Assembly: GCF_022179805.1 (NCBI RefSeq)
Contig: NZ_BPUO01000002.1
Coordinates: 434,001 to 498,000 of the forward strand
Direction of reading: 5' to 3'
From: Cupriavidus pauculus
GTDB taxonomy: Bacteria > Pseudomonadota > Gammaproteobacteria > Burkholderiales > Burkholderiaceae
DNA length: 64,000 bases
The translations under genes and the position numbers were made by a program. The notes under the pieces are model-generated. The model saw only the letters and a program-made list of their open reading frames with translations. It did no database searches and was not told the DNA's origin. Below are positions 10,079-19,060 of the stretch, piece by piece. How positions within the stretch are numbered: position 1 is the first letter of the stretch; each line of letters begins with the position of its first letter.

Positions 10079-11566
10079 TCAGCGCTGGCGGTTGATCCGG
10101 TATTCCACGTACGCCGCGCTGCGCAGCTGACGCACCCAGTCATCATAGGCGGCGCGCAGCTTCTGCTCGCGCACTTCCTGGCGGGCAAAGTCGCGCTGCT
10201 TCTCGGCCGACACTTCGGTCTCGCGACGATTCTCCACCTGGATCAGGTGCACGCCGAACTGCGTGACCACAGGCTCGGAGATCTCGCCCGGGCGCAGCCG
10301 GTTCATGGCCTGCTCGAACTCCGGCACCAGTTCGCCCGGCGACACCCAGCCCAGCTCGCCGCCCTGCTGCGCCGAACCATCCTGCGAGTAGCGGCGCGCG
10401 GCGTCGGCAAAGTCGCCGCCGTGCGTCAGTCGGTCGCGCATGGTGGTCATCTGGCGCTTGGCCTCCGCCTCGGGCATGTTCGGGCCCGTGCGGATCAGGA
10501 TATGGCGCACTTGCGTCTGGGTAATGCGGTCGGAAGCCGTCGGCTGCGCCGGAGCGGCCGTGCGCTTGGCGGCCAGCTTCAGCACGTGGAAGCCGTTGGC
10601 CGATTCCACCACTTCGGGTACCACGCGGCCTGGCTGCAGATCGACTACGGCATTGGCGAACAGCGCCGGCAGGCGGCCGATCTCGCGGAAGCCCATCGCA
10701 CCGCCTTGTGCGGCCTCGGGGGCGTCGGAATTGGCCTTCGCCAGGTCGGCAAAGTCGGCACCACCCTGTGCCTGCTTGAGCAGGCCCTCGGCCTTGGCCT
10801 TGAGCTGCGCCTTCTGGGCTTCGGAAGCGTCTTCGGGCACGCGCACCAGGATCTGCTGCACGTTGTATTCGGTCGGCCCGGTGGCGGCGGGTTGCCCGCT
10901 GCGCGCCGCCAGGTAGTTGTCGATCTCGCCGTCGTAGACCTGTACCTTCGAGTCCACTTCGCGCTCACGCAGGCGGATGACCTGCACCTGCTTGCGCAGT
11001 TCGTCGCGATACTTAGTCCAGGACATGCCGCTGGCTTCCACGCGCCTGCGCAGCTCCGTGGCCGACATCTTGTTCTGCTGCGCCACCGATTCGATCGCGC
11101 GATCCACTTCCTGGTCGGTCACCTTGATGCCGGCGTCCTGCGCGGCCTGCGTCTGCACGCGTTCCATCACCAGGCGTTCCAGCACCTCGCCCAGCAGGTC
11201 CGGCCGCTCCGGAACCGGCCGGTTCGCCGCACGCAGCTGGTTCTCGATCTCGTCGGCGCGGTCAAGCAGTTCGCGGCGTGTGATCACGCTGTTGTTGACG
11301 ATGGCAACGACTTCGTCGACCAGTTGCGAGCGCTTCTGCGCGGGCTGCGGCACGCCGAGTTGCGGCTGGCTGGGCGCCACCGTGCTCGTGCTGCTCGGGC
11401 CGCCCGGCACGAAGATGCCCTGCGTACGTGTGCCCGATGCGCCCGAAGTGCCCGGCGCGCGCAGTTGCGCGGCGGCAGGCGCGGCCAGCGTGACGAGCAC
11501 GGCGGAGAGCAGCAGTTGCTGCCAGGGGTTCAGGCGGGACATAACCGAAAAAGCTTGACGTTTCAT
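10079..11566 (-). CDS. surA: Periplasmic chaperone/peptidyl-prolyl isomerase SurA
   Basis: A 495-residue periplasmic protein that escorts outer-membrane proteins, LptD among them, to the BAM machine. A Sec signal peptide (cleavage about residue 33, PAAA-Q) precedes a Ser/Thr/Pro-rich linker, the SurA N-terminal helical domain (from [20 protein letters not shown]), and two parvulin domains. The first parvulin starts near [14 protein letters not shown] and the second near [16 protein letters not shown]-terminal helix ends at EYRINRQR. It is longer than E. coli SurA (428) because of the N-terminal linker, which is common in Burkholderiales. Its start is 9 bases after the lptD stop. Confidence 0.96.
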   Translation of the reverse strand: MKRQAFSVMSRLNPWQQLLLSAVLVTLAAPAAAQLRAPGTSGASGTRTQGIFVPGGPSSTSTVAPSQPQLGVPQPAQKRSQLVDEVVAIVNNSVITRRELLDRADEIENQLRAANRPVPERPDLLGEVLERLVMERVQTQAAQDAGIKVTDQEVDRAIESVAQQNKMSATELRRRVEASGMSWTKYRDELRKQVQVIRLREREVDSKVQVYDGEIDNYLAARSGQPAATGPTEYNVQQILVRVPEDASEAQKAQLKAKAEGLLKQAQGGADFADLAKANSDAPEAAQGGAMGFREIGRLPALFANAVVDLQPGRVVPEVVESANGFHVLKLAAKRTAAPAQPTASDRITQTQVRHILIRTGPNMPEAEAKRQMTTMRDRLTHGGDFADAARRYSQDGSAQQGGELGWVSPGELVPEFEQAMNRLRPGEISEPVVTQFGVHLIQVENRRETEVSAEKQRDFARQEVREQKLRAAYDDWVRQLRSAAYVEYRINRQR

Positions 11567-11575
11567 CTTGGTCCG

Positions 11576-14047
11576 TCATTCATAGTGATCGTACGGCGAC
11601 GTGGGCACGGGTCGTGCCGTCACCGCCTCGTAGCCCGGCACATTCAGGCGCAGCATGTCCAGCGGATTGGAGCCGACCTTCGACAATCCGCGGAATTCCA
11701 CCTGCAGGAAGACCCGGCCGGTGTATCCGTTCGTGGTGTTGCGGAACCGCTGGTACACGAAGCGGCCGACCCAGCAGTCCGCCGCATATTCGAAGCCCGC
11801 CAGTGCATCCACCAGCTGGCTGGCCGACTGGTCATACGCCACGCGGCCAATGCCGTAGACGCGCTGCGTGATGGGCCACTGGCCCGACAGCTCGAACTGG
11901 TCGATGGCGGTATTGTCCGTCACCGAGGTCGGGCGCCGGTAGCGGTAGCCAACGTTGACCAGCTTGCGCGACTCCGGCCGCCATTGGAACGCCACGTTCG
12001 AGTAGTTGACGCGGTTCTCGTCGGGGTTCCACTGGATACCCGCGTCAATGTAGTAGCCACGGAACAGCTGGATCGTGGTAGCCGCCAGCAGGTCGGAGTA
12101 CGTCGGCTTGGTGTCCTGCAGCGTGCCGTTCAACTGCACGCGCTGGCCGGTGAAGTCGATGCGCTGGGCAATCGTGCCACGGAAGCGCTCGACGCCAGTC
12201 TCGGATTCGATCAGGCGCGTGGTCAGGCCGGCGGTCAGCTTGTTGTTGTCGGCGATCCGGTCATTACCGCTGAACGGATTTTCAGTGAAGATCTGGCCGT
12301 AGCTGAAGTCAGACTGCACCGTGTCGAACAGCGGGAACTGGCTCTGGTCGCGGAACGGCGTGTAGACGTAGAACAGGCGCGGTTCCAGCGTCTGCGTGTA
12401 GTTCACGCCGAACAGGCGGCTGATGCCGGGCGCATCGCGCTCGAATGTCATGCCCGAATCAAGGCTGACGGTCGGGATGGCGCGGCTCAGCGTGTTGGAT
12501 GCACCCGTCGTGTTCGTACCCGCGTCCATGTTGTACTGCGCCGCGTTGAAGATGAGCTTCGGCGTCACATACCAACCCGGTCGCACGATCGGGTAGCTGA
12601 TCGACGGATTGAAGTAGGCGCGGTTGCCCTCGGGCTGCTGGAGACCGGTGGACGTCAGCGGAATCCTGAAACGCGTGTAGTCGGTATCGAGGGCAATATC
12701 GAACCCGCCCAGGTCGTAGCGCGTGTACTTCGCATTGAGCTGCGGCTCACGCTCGTACGACGGCTCGCTGGGGCGCAGCGTCTGGAATTTCTGCACCCGC
12801 GCCAGGAACGTCCAGTTCTGCCAGTTGTAGACCACGCCGCCTTCCTGCGTGTACTGCCGCAGGGTCGACTGCGACACGCTGCGCGTCAGGTCGTCGGGAT
12901 ACTGGTCATCCGACACCTTGCTGACGTTCGCGTACGCCGTCATGCCCTGGATGATCCGCTGGCTGTGCTGGATCGAGTAGGCCCAGCGGTCGCGGTTGGC
13001 CTTCTTGTCGTCGGGCAGGAATTCCGCGCGGATCCGGCCACTGTAGCCGTCGCCCAGGTAGCGGAAGTCGCCGCCAAGCTGCACGCCGCGCTCGGACAGG
13101 ATACGCGGGTACACCGTCAGATCCCGGTTCGGCGCCAGGTTGAAGTAATACGGCACCGTCAGGTCGGCGCCCGACCGCGAGCTGTAACCGAACAGCGGCG
13201 GCAATACGCCGCTGCGGCGCTCGTTGTTCAGCGGGAACGAGAACGCCGGCGCCGCCGCGATGGGCATGCCGAAGAAATGCAGCACACCGCCATAGGCCAC
13301 GCCCACTTCGCGGTCGCTGTCGAGATCCAGCTTACGTGCGCTGAAATACCAGTCCGCGTTATCGGGCGAACAGGTCGTGTAGCTCGCCTTCTTGAGCGTG
13401 CTGCGGTCCGGGTCGATGAAGTCGATCCGTTCTGCGCTGCCCGATCCGCCGGTCTGATTGAAGTAGTAGTCCGGCGACAGCATGTAGCCTTCGTTGGCCT
13501 GCACGCGCAGTCTCGCTTCCGGGCCCACGGCCAGCGTGCCGTTCTTCGACATCCGCACGTTGCCGGTGGCATGCGCTTCGTCGGTGTCCTGGTCGTAGGT
13601 CAGCTTGTCGCCCTTGACCACGCCGCCATCGCGACGCAGTTCGGCATTGCCTTCCAGTTCGACGCCCTTCTCGTTATAGCCGGTCATCCGGTCGCCCGAG
13701 ACATAGGCGGGCGCGTCCGGGTTGGACGGCGTCGACGCCGGACTGCCCAGCGTATTGCTGCCAGCAGTAGGCGCCCGGCGGGCCGGTTCGGTCAGGCGCG
13801 GCACCAGCTCGCCCGATTCGGGCGGCGGCGGCTCGGGCTCGGCCTGCTGCGTGATGGCCGGCTCGACCACGTCGAGGTTGGGAATCGCTGACGCGGCGCC
13901 GTACTGGGCGTGCGCGTTGACCGATAGGCCGGCCATGGCCAGCACGAGCGGCCGCAAGGCGCTGGCGGGCACGCGGGCGAGCCGGGGCTTGCCCTGGCGC
14001 GCAGGCGGTCGGGTGGCCGGATGATGCGGTTGTCGTTGTTCGGTCAT
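11576..14047 (-). CDS. lptD: LPS-assembly protein LptD
   Basis: An outer-membrane beta-barrel of 823 residues that, with lipoprotein LptE, inserts LPS into the outer leaflet. After a basic N terminus and a hydrophobic signal segment (LRPLVLAMAGLSVNAHAQ) come a Pro/Glu-rich spacer and an OstA/LptA-like beta-jellyroll (YVSGDRMTGYNEKGVELEGN onward). The barrel follows, running from about residue 290 to the end (DHYE). Cysteines in TTCSPDN and DCWVGRF are candidates for the family's disulfides. The open frame continues upstream for hundreds of codons; the ATG at 14047 gives a signal peptide at a sensible distance. It is divergent from amgK and heads the surA-pdxA-rsmA run. Confidence 0.94.
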   Translation of the reverse strand: MTEQRQPHHPATRPPARQGKPRLARVPASALRPLVLAMAGLSVNAHAQYGAASAIPNLDVVEPAITQQAEPEPPPPESGELVPRLTEPARRAPTAGSNTLGSPASTPSNPDAPAYVSGDRMTGYNEKGVELEGNAELRRDGGVVKGDKLTYDQDTDEAHATGNVRMSKNGTLAVGPEARLRVQANEGYMLSPDYYFNQTGGSGSAERIDFIDPDRSTLKKASYTTCSPDNADWYFSARKLDLDSDREVGVAYGGVLHFFGMPIAAAPAFSFPLNNERRSGVLPPLFGYSSRSGADLTVPYYFNLAPNRDLTVYPRILSERGVQLGGDFRYLGDGYSGRIRAEFLPDDKKANRDRWAYSIQHSQRIIQGMTAYANVSKVSDDQYPDDLTRSVSQSTLRQYTQEGGVVYNWQNWTFLARVQKFQTLRPSEPSYEREPQLNAKYTRYDLGGFDIALDTDYTRFRIPLTSTGLQQPEGNRAYFNPSISYPIVRPGWYVTPKLIFNAAQYNMDAGTNTTGASNTLSRAIPTVSLDSGMTFERDAPGISRLFGVNYTQTLEPRLFYVYTPFRDQSQFPLFDTVQSDFSYGQIFTENPFSGNDRIADNNKLTAGLTTRLIESETGVERFRGTIAQRIDFTGQRVQLNGTLQDTKPTYSDLLAATTIQLFRGYYIDAGIQWNPDENRVNYSNVAFQWRPESRKLVNVGYRYRRPTSVTDNTAIDQFELSGQWPITQRVYGIGRVAYDQSASQLVDALAGFEYAADCWVGRFVYQRFRNTTNGYTGRVFLQVEFRGLSKVGSNPLDMLRLNVPGYEAVTARPVPTSPYDHYE

Positions 14048-14227
14048 GCAAACGGTTATCGGTCGGCTCTGCGGCGGGCGCTGCGCTGGGCCCGCTTTCG
14101 CGGTGTCCCCACGTCCACAGCCCAATGCCGGAGCGGGCTGCGGGGCGACAAAGACCCCTCCCGGGGGCCACCCGGCGCCCGGGTCTGGTCGGGTATTATA
14201 CGGGGCATCGTATTCTCCCTTTCCGGC

Positions 14228-15286
14228 ATGGCAGCACATATTCACGACCCGGGCCACGACCCGCGTATCGAACAACTGAAATCGTGGGTGGCCGGACTCG
14301 GCACGGCATGGTCGATCGACCCGTCTTCGTGCGCCCCGGCGTCCGCTGACGCCAGCTTCCGCCGCTACTTCCGCGTACGCACCGGACATCCGGCCCATCC
14401 GACGGCCATCGTGATGGACGCGCCGCCGTCCCACGAGGACTGCCGCCCGTTCATCCACGTCGCCAGGCTGTTCGGCGATGCCGGCGTAACCGTGCCGACC
14501 GTGCTGGCCCAGGACCTCGAACAGGGTTTCCTGCTGCTGGCCGACCTGGGCAGCCAGACCTACCTGTCGCGCCTGGACGAGGCCTCGGCCCGCCCGCTCT
14601 ACAGTGACGCCGCCGCGGCGCTCGTGCAGATCCAGCTGGCCACCCGGCCTGGCGAGCTGCCGGCCTACGACCGCGCGATGCTGCAGCGCGAGCTGGACCT
14701 GTTCCCGCAGTGGTACGTAGCCAAACACCTGGGCGTGACGCTCGACGCGCGCCAGCAGGCCGACCTGTCCGAGGTCTTCGAGACGATCCTGGCCAACAAC
14801 CTGGCCCAGCCGCAGGTCTACGTGCACCGCGACTATCACTCGCGCAACCTGATGGTATTGCCCGAAGGCGCCACGGTGGGCGCCAACCCGGGCATCCTGG
14901 ACTTCCAGGACGCCGTGATCGGCCCGATTACCTATGACGCCGTGTCGCTGTGGCGTGACGCCTATATCGAGTGGGAAGAAGAGCAGCAGCTCGACTGGCT
15001 GATCCGCTACTGGGAACGCGCGCGCAAGGCCGGCCTGCCGGTGGCAGCCGATTTTGGCGATTTCTACCGCGATTTCGAGTGGATGGGCCTGCAGCGTCAC
15101 CTGAAGGTGCTCGGCATCTTCGCGCGCCTGTACCACCGGGACGGCAAGGACGGCTACCTGGCCAACCTGCCGCTGGTGCTCAAGTACACGCGCAGCGTGG
15201 CGGGCCGCTATTCCGAGATGCGCAAGCTGGTACGCCTGCTGGACGCGCTCGAAGGCACCGACCGCCCCACCGGTCTGACGTTCTGA
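14228..15286 (+). CDS. amgK: N-acetylmuramate/N-acetylglucosamine 1-kinase (AmgK-type phosphotransferase)
   Basis: A 352-residue protein of the aminoglycoside-phosphotransferase fold. It shows the catalytic loop VHRDYHSRNLMV (HxD...N) and the metal-binding ILDFQDA. The pattern, together with murU three genes downstream, fits AmgK, which phosphorylates MurNAc at C1 in the cell-wall recycling route first described in Pseudomonas. The ATG at 14228 (MAAHIHDPGHD) is preferred over the longer open frame, whose extra residues are not family-like. A possible -10 (TATTAT, 14194-14199) lies 28 bases upstream. It is divergent from lptD; azlC starts 3 bases after the stop. The kinase fold is certain, the substrate inferred. 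Confidence 0.85.
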   Translation: MAAHIHDPGHDPRIEQLKSWVAGLGTAWSIDPSSCAPASADASFRRYFRVRTGHPAHPTAIVMDAPPSHEDCRPFIHVARLFGDAGVTVPTVLAQDLEQGFLLLADLGSQTYLSRLDEASARPLYSDAAAALVQIQLATRPGELPAYDRAMLQRELDLFPQWYVAKHLGVTLDARQQADLSEVFETILANNLAQPQVYVHRDYHSRNLMVLPEGATVGANPGILDFQDAVIGPITYDAVSLWRDAYIEWEEEQQLDWLIRYWERARKAGLPVAADFGDFYRDFEWMGLQRHLKVLGIFARLYHRDGKDGYLANLPLVLKYTRSVAGRYSEMRKLVRLLDALEGTDRPTGLTF

Positions 15287-15289
15287 GCC

Positions 15290-16063
15290 GTGAGCGCCCC
15301 CGCTGACACACCTGACACCCCCGCCATCACGCGTCGCGGCGAATGGTGGGCCGGTGCCCGCGCGCTGGCCCCGATGCTGCTGGGCGTGGTGCCGTTCGGG
15401 CTGATCTATGGCGTGCTGGCCGTCAACGCCGGCATGCCCGCCTGGCTGGCCTGCACCATGAGCGCGATCGTCTTCGGCGGCGCGTCGCAGATGATCCTGA
15501 CCCAGCTCTGGTCCGCCGGCACGCCGGCGCTGGTCATTGCCTTTACGGTGGCCATGGTCAACCTGCGCCACGCGCTGTACTCGGCAACCATCGCCCCGTC
15601 GCTGGCCCCGCTGCCGCGCCGCTGGAAGGCGCTGGTGGCCTACCTGCTGACCGACGAGGCGTTCGCCGCGATGACGCGGCGGCTGGGCGACACGGGCCCG
15701 CGCGCCCGCTACCGCCACTGGTTCTATTTCGGCGCCGGTTTCGCGCTGTGGTCGAGCTGGCAGCTTTCCACGCTGGCAGGCGTGCTGGTCGGGGCGCAGG
15801 TGCCGCGTGACTGGCCGCTCGATTTCTTCCTGCCGCTGACCTTCATCGCGATCATCGTGCCCAACCTCAAGCACCGCGCGCAGGTGGCCGCGGCGCTGGT
15901 GGCCACGGCACTAGCCGTGGCCTGCTACGCGATGCCGCACAAGCTCGGCATCATGGTGGCGGCGCTGGGCGGCATTGCCGCGGGCATGCTGCTGCTCGAA
16001 CGCCATCCGCGCGGCGGGCAGCATGCGCCCAAGGCTTCCGACAGCAAGGAGCACGCGGCATGA
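15290..16063 (+). CDS. azlC: AzlC-family permease subunit (branched-chain amino-acid export type)
   Basis: A 257-residue inner-membrane protein with about six to seven helices. AzlC features include VVPFGLIYGVLA, the conserved IVFGGASQMILTQLW, and MVNLRHALYSATIAP. AzlC acts with the small AzlD partner; in Bacillus the pair exports branched-chain amino-acid analogues. It begins with GTG at 15290, right after the amgK stop, and its 3' end overlaps azlD. The tail (HPRGGQHAPKASDSKEH) is hydrophilic. Function as an exporter rests on the family; the substrate here is unknown. Confidence 0.88.
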   Translation: MSAPADTPDTPAITRRGEWWAGARALAPMLLGVVPFGLIYGVLAVNAGMPAWLACTMSAIVFGGASQMILTQLWSAGTPALVIAFTVAMVNLRHALYSATIAPSLAPLPRRWKALVAYLLTDEAFAAMTRRLGDTGPRARYRHWFYFGAGFALWSSWQLSTLAGVLVGAQVPRDWPLDFFLPLTFIAIIVPNLKHRAQVAAALVATALAVACYAMPHKLGIMVAALGGIAAGMLLLERHPRGGQHAPKASDSKEHAA

Positions 16064-16383
16064 GTTCGCTGACCCTGCTGTGGGTGTTCCTGGGCGCGGG
16101 CCTGGCCACCTACCTGATCCGCCTGTCGTTCATCGCCGTGGAAGGCCGGGTGCGCCTGCCGCCGTGGTTCCGCACGGCGCTGCAGTTCGTGCCGGCGGCG
16201 ATGCTGTCGGCGCTGATCGCGCCCGACCTGCTGATGCACGACGGCGCGCTCTATCTGAGCCCTTACAACGCGCGCCTGGTGGCGGGCCTGGTGGCCATCG
16301 TCGTCGCCGCGCGCACGCGCAGCGTGGGATGGACCATTGCCGGTGGCATGGCCACGCTGATCGCCCTGGAGACCCTGATTTGA
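16060..16383 (+). CDS. azlD: AzlD-family small transporter subunit
   Basis: A 107-residue protein with about four hydrophobic helices (AzlD domain), the obligate partner of AzlC. Features include ATYLIRLSFIAVEGR at helix 1 and the basic/aromatic RLPPWFRTALQFVPAAMLSAL typical of AzlD. Its start overlaps the azlC stop and its stop overlaps the following murU start (TTGA). The azlC-azlD-murU string therefore looks translationally coupled. Confidence 0.88.
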   Translation: MSSLTLLWVFLGAGLATYLIRLSFIAVEGRVRLPPWFRTALQFVPAAMLSALIAPDLLMHDGALYLSPYNARLVAGLVAIVVAARTRSVGWTIAGGMATLIALETLI

Positions 16384-17090
16384 AAGCGATGATCTTCGCC
16401 GCCGGCCGTGGCGACCGCATGCGCCCGCTGACCGACACCACGCCCAAGCCGCTGCTGGCGGCGGGCGGCAAGCCGCTGATCGTCTGGCAGATCGAGGCGC
16501 TGGCCCGTGCGGGTTTTGCCGACATCGTCATCAACCATGCCTGGCTGGGCGACAAACTCGAAGCGGCCCTCGGCGACGGCCGGCAGTACGGCGTACGCAT
16601 CCACTGGTCCGCCGAAGGATCGGCGCTGGAAACCGCCGGCGGCATCGCCCATGCCCTGCCGCTGCTGACCGCCGGTGCGGATGACGGGGTGTTCCTGGCC
16701 GTATCGGGCGACATCTTCTGCGATTTCGACTACCGGCAGCTGCTGCCGCGTGCCCGCGCCATGGCGTCGGCCGCCCGGCCGCACATGCACCTGGTGATGG
16801 TGCCGAACCCGCCCTTCCATCCGCGCGGCGACTTCGTGCTGGACGACGACGGCCAACTGCGGCTTCCCGGCGAAACCGCCGCCGGCCAGGCGCTGACCTT
16901 CGGCAATATCGGCCTCTACGACACGCGCCTGTTCCGCGATATCGAGCCGGGGCAGAAGGTGGCCATGTCGCCGTACTACCGCGAGGCGATCCGCCAGGGC
17001 ACGGCCACCGGCGAGCGCTTCGAGGGCCGCTGGGAGAACGTGGGCACGCCCGAGCAACTGGCCGCCCTGGACCGCGCGCTGCGCGCCTGA
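16380..17090 (+). CDS. murU: N-acetylmuramate-1-phosphate uridylyltransferase (MurU-type nucleotidyltransferase)
   Basis: A 236-residue sugar-1-phosphate nucleotidyltransferase. The pyrophosphorylase signature AAGRGDRMRPLTDTTPKP is at the N terminus, and the metal-binding aspartate lies in AVSGDIFCDFD. It lacks a left-handed beta-helix, as in MurU. With AmgK it would convert recycled MurNAc to UDP-MurNAc, bypassing de novo synthesis. The start is taken as TTG at 16380 because relatives begin MKAMI-AAG; an ATG at 16389 is the alternative. Similar enzymes act on mannose-1-P, so the substrate is inferred from linkage with amgK. Confidence 0.85.
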   Translation: MKAMIFAAGRGDRMRPLTDTTPKPLLAAGGKPLIVWQIEALARAGFADIVINHAWLGDKLEAALGDGRQYGVRIHWSAEGSALETAGGIAHALPLLTAGADDGVFLAVSGDIFCDFDYRQLLPRARAMASAARPHMHLVMVPNPPFHPRGDFVLDDDGQLRLPGETAAGQALTFGNIGLYDTRLFRDIEPGQKVAMSPYYREAIRQGTATGERFEGRWENVGTPEQLAALDRALRA

Positions 17091-17160
17091 AACCGCGCAA
17101 ACCCGCATGCCGTGCGGCCTGGCAGGCGCACGCGGCGCCCGCATCGCGCGCCGGCGGGTT

Positions 17161-17166
17161 TAGAAT
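17161..17166 (+). promoter_or_regulatory. Predicted -10 element of pepP (TAGAAT)
   Basis: TAGAAT ends 29 bases before the pepP ATG in GGTTTAGAATCGGC. The same hexamer occurs at the same kind of distance before the GDPD gene, ruvB, erpA and yciA. No convincing -35 is visible. Confidence 0.4.
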
Positions 17167-17195
17167 CGGCACATTCCCCTCACCGGCTTCACTCC

Positions 17196-18593
17196 ATGTC
17201 CGCACCCGATTCCGCTCTTCTTGGCGCGTGCCACGACCGCCGCGCCCGTGTGCTGCAGCATCTCCGCGCCCAGGGCGGCGGCGTGGCCATCGTGCCCACC
17301 GCGCCCGAGGCCATGCGCAATCGCGACAGCGACTATCCGTACCGGCACGACAGCTATTTCTATTACCTGACCGGATTCACCGAGCCGGAAGCCGTGCTGG
17401 TGCTGGTGGCGGGTGCGCCGGGCGAAGGTGGCGACAAGAGCATCCTGTTCTGCCGCCCCAAGCATGAAGAGCGCGAGATCTGGGACGGCTTCCGTTTTGG
17501 TCCGGAAGGCGCCCGGGCGACCTTCGGCTTCGACGAAGCGCACTCGGTCGAGGACATTGACAAGCTGCTGCCCCCGCTGCTGGCCAATCGTGCCCGGCTT
17601 GCCTACCCGCTGGGGGCCACGGCGGACATCGACGCAAACGTGCGCCGCTGGCTCGACGCCGTGCGCATGCAGGGCCGTGCCGGTGTGTCGTCGCCGGCCG
17701 TGGCCATGGACGTTCGCACGCTGCTCGACGAAATGCGCCTGTTCAAGGATGCCGGCGAACTGGTCACGATGCGCCGGGCAGCCGAGATCTCGGCGCAGGC
17801 GCATGTGCGGGCCATGCAGACGTCGCGCGCGGGGCTGCGCGAGTTCCACCTGGAAGCCGAGCTGCTCTACGAATTCCGCCGCCATGGCGCGCAGAGCGTG
17901 GCCTACAACTCCATCGTGGCGGGCGGCGCCAACGCCTGCGTGCTGCACTACCGCGCCGGCCCGGCCGAGCTGCGTGACGGCGACCTGTGCCTGATCGACG
18001 CGGGCTGCGAACTGGACGGCTACGCATCGGACATCACGCGTACCTTCCCGGTGTCTGGCCGCTTCAGTCCCGCCCAGCGCGAGCTGTACGACCTGGTGCT
18101 GGCCGCGCAGGAAGCCGCCATCGCCGTGACACGCGCCGGCGTGCCCTACAACGTGCCGCACGACGCGGCCGTGAAGGTGCTGGCGCAGGGCATGCTCGAC
18201 ACGGGCCTGCTCGACCGTAACAAGGAGGGCACGCTTGATGACGTGCTCGCCAGCGGCAGTTATCGCCGCTTCTACATGCACCGCACGGGCCACTGGCTCG
18301 GCATGGACGTGCACGACGTGGGCGAATACCGCGTGCCGGGCCAGCCGCCGGCCGGTCAGGAGGGCGAGCGTCCGTGGCGCCCGCTGGAACCGGGCATGGT
18401 GCTGACCATCGAGCCGGGCATCTATGTGCGCCCGGCCGAAGACGTACCCGAACACTACTGGCATATCGGCATCCGCATCGAGGATGATGCCGTGGTGACG
18501 GCGGGAGATTGTGAACTAATGACGCGCGGCGTGCCTGTGAAGGCCGACGAGATAGAGGCACTGATGCGCGGCAATGGAGGATCGTCGCGATGA
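17196..18593 (+). CDS. pepP: Xaa-Pro aminopeptidase (aminopeptidase P)
   Basis: A 465-residue M24 metallopeptidase that cleaves the N-terminal residue before proline. The N-terminal AMP_N domain (about 1-150; YPYRHDSYFYYLTGFTEPEA) precedes the pita-bread catalytic domain. Metal ligands are visible in DAGCELDGYASDITRTFP (two Asp), the histidine region HRTGHWLGMDVHDVG, TIEPGIYV (Glu) and GIRIEDD (Glu). The start is set at the ATG at 17196, 29 bases after a likely -10, giving normal length. The stop overlaps the next gene start (ATGA). PepP-(small unknown)-ubiH is an order seen across beta- and gammaproteobacteria. Confidence 0.94.
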   Translation: MSAPDSALLGACHDRRARVLQHLRAQGGGVAIVPTAPEAMRNRDSDYPYRHDSYFYYLTGFTEPEAVLVLVAGAPGEGGDKSILFCRPKHEEREIWDGFRFGPEGARATFGFDEAHSVEDIDKLLPPLLANRARLAYPLGATADIDANVRRWLDAVRMQGRAGVSSPAVAMDVRTLLDEMRLFKDAGELVTMRRAAEISAQAHVRAMQTSRAGLREFHLEAELLYEFRRHGAQSVAYNSIVAGGANACVLHYRAGPAELRDGDLCLIDAGCELDGYASDITRTFPVSGRFSPAQRELYDLVLAAQEAAIAVTRAGVPYNVPHDAAVKVLAQGMLDTGLLDRNKEGTLDDVLASGSYRRFYMHRTGHWLGMDVHDVGEYRVPGQPPAGQEGERPWRPLEPGMVLTIEPGIYVRPAEDVPEHYWHIGIRIEDDAVVTAGDCELMTRGVPVKADEIEALMRGNGGSSR

Positions 18594-19060
18594 AGGCGTT
18601 GTTGAGCAAGCTGTTTGGCGTGGGTGTACCCAAGCACCGTAGTACCGTTCACCCGGTGGATCCGAACCAGCCGTTCGTGGTCAACCTCTACGATGACCGC
18701 CTGGTCGTGCATCGGCCGGACGGCCAGCGCGAGGAACTGGCCTGGGACGCGCTGGAGCGCGTGGTTGTGCGCGTATCGGACCGCGAGCCCTGGAAGGGCA
18801 CGCCGTGGCTGATCCTGGCCGGCGACGCGCAAAGCCAGCAAGGCTGCGTGGTGCCGATGACCGCCGCCAATCATGACGCGCTGCTGCAGCGCCTGCAGGA
18901 ACTGCCCGGCTTCCACCAGCAGAAGCTGGATAACGCGATGCGCGATGTGGCGGCCGGCAAGTCCCGTACCGACGCCAACCTGTGGAAGCGCGGCGAAGCG
19001 CAGGCCAGCGCGGCGCCGTCGCACGAGGAAGCCAGCCATGACGCAGCCGGACAGCCCTGA
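18590..19060 (+). CDS. Conserved hypothetical protein between pepP and ubiH
   Basis: A 156-residue protein I cannot assign to a characterised family. It is probably cytoplasmic: no signal peptide and no membrane segment. The core (about 25-120) reads as a small alpha/beta domain (FVVNLYDDRLVVHRPDGQ, then WKGTPWLILAGD). A helix with LQRLQELPGFHQQKLDNAM follows, and the tail is hydrophilic. It overlaps pepP by 4 bases (ATGA) and ubiH by 23 bases, so expression is likely tied to both. The position hints at a role near ubiquinone metabolism or simply an operon partner; that is a guess. Confidence 0.7.
   Translation: MKALLSKLFGVGVPKHRSTVHPVDPNQPFVVNLYDDRLVVHRPDGQREELAWDALERVVVRVSDREPWKGTPWLILAGDAQSQQGCVVPMTAANHDALLQRLQELPGFHQQKLDNAMRDVAAGKSRTDANLWKRGEAQASAAPSHEEASHDAAGQP

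Noticed and set aside
9767..13891. Plus-strand open frame of 1374 codons opposite pdxA, surA and lptD
   Set aside because: It is antisense to three well-identified genes, has Arg/His/Val-rich composition with no domain, and arises from the high GC content of codon third positions.
14021..14227. N-terminal extension of amgK by about 70 residues
   Set aside because: The added residues lie within the lptD start region, lack family similarity, and the ATG at 14228 gives the expected N terminus.
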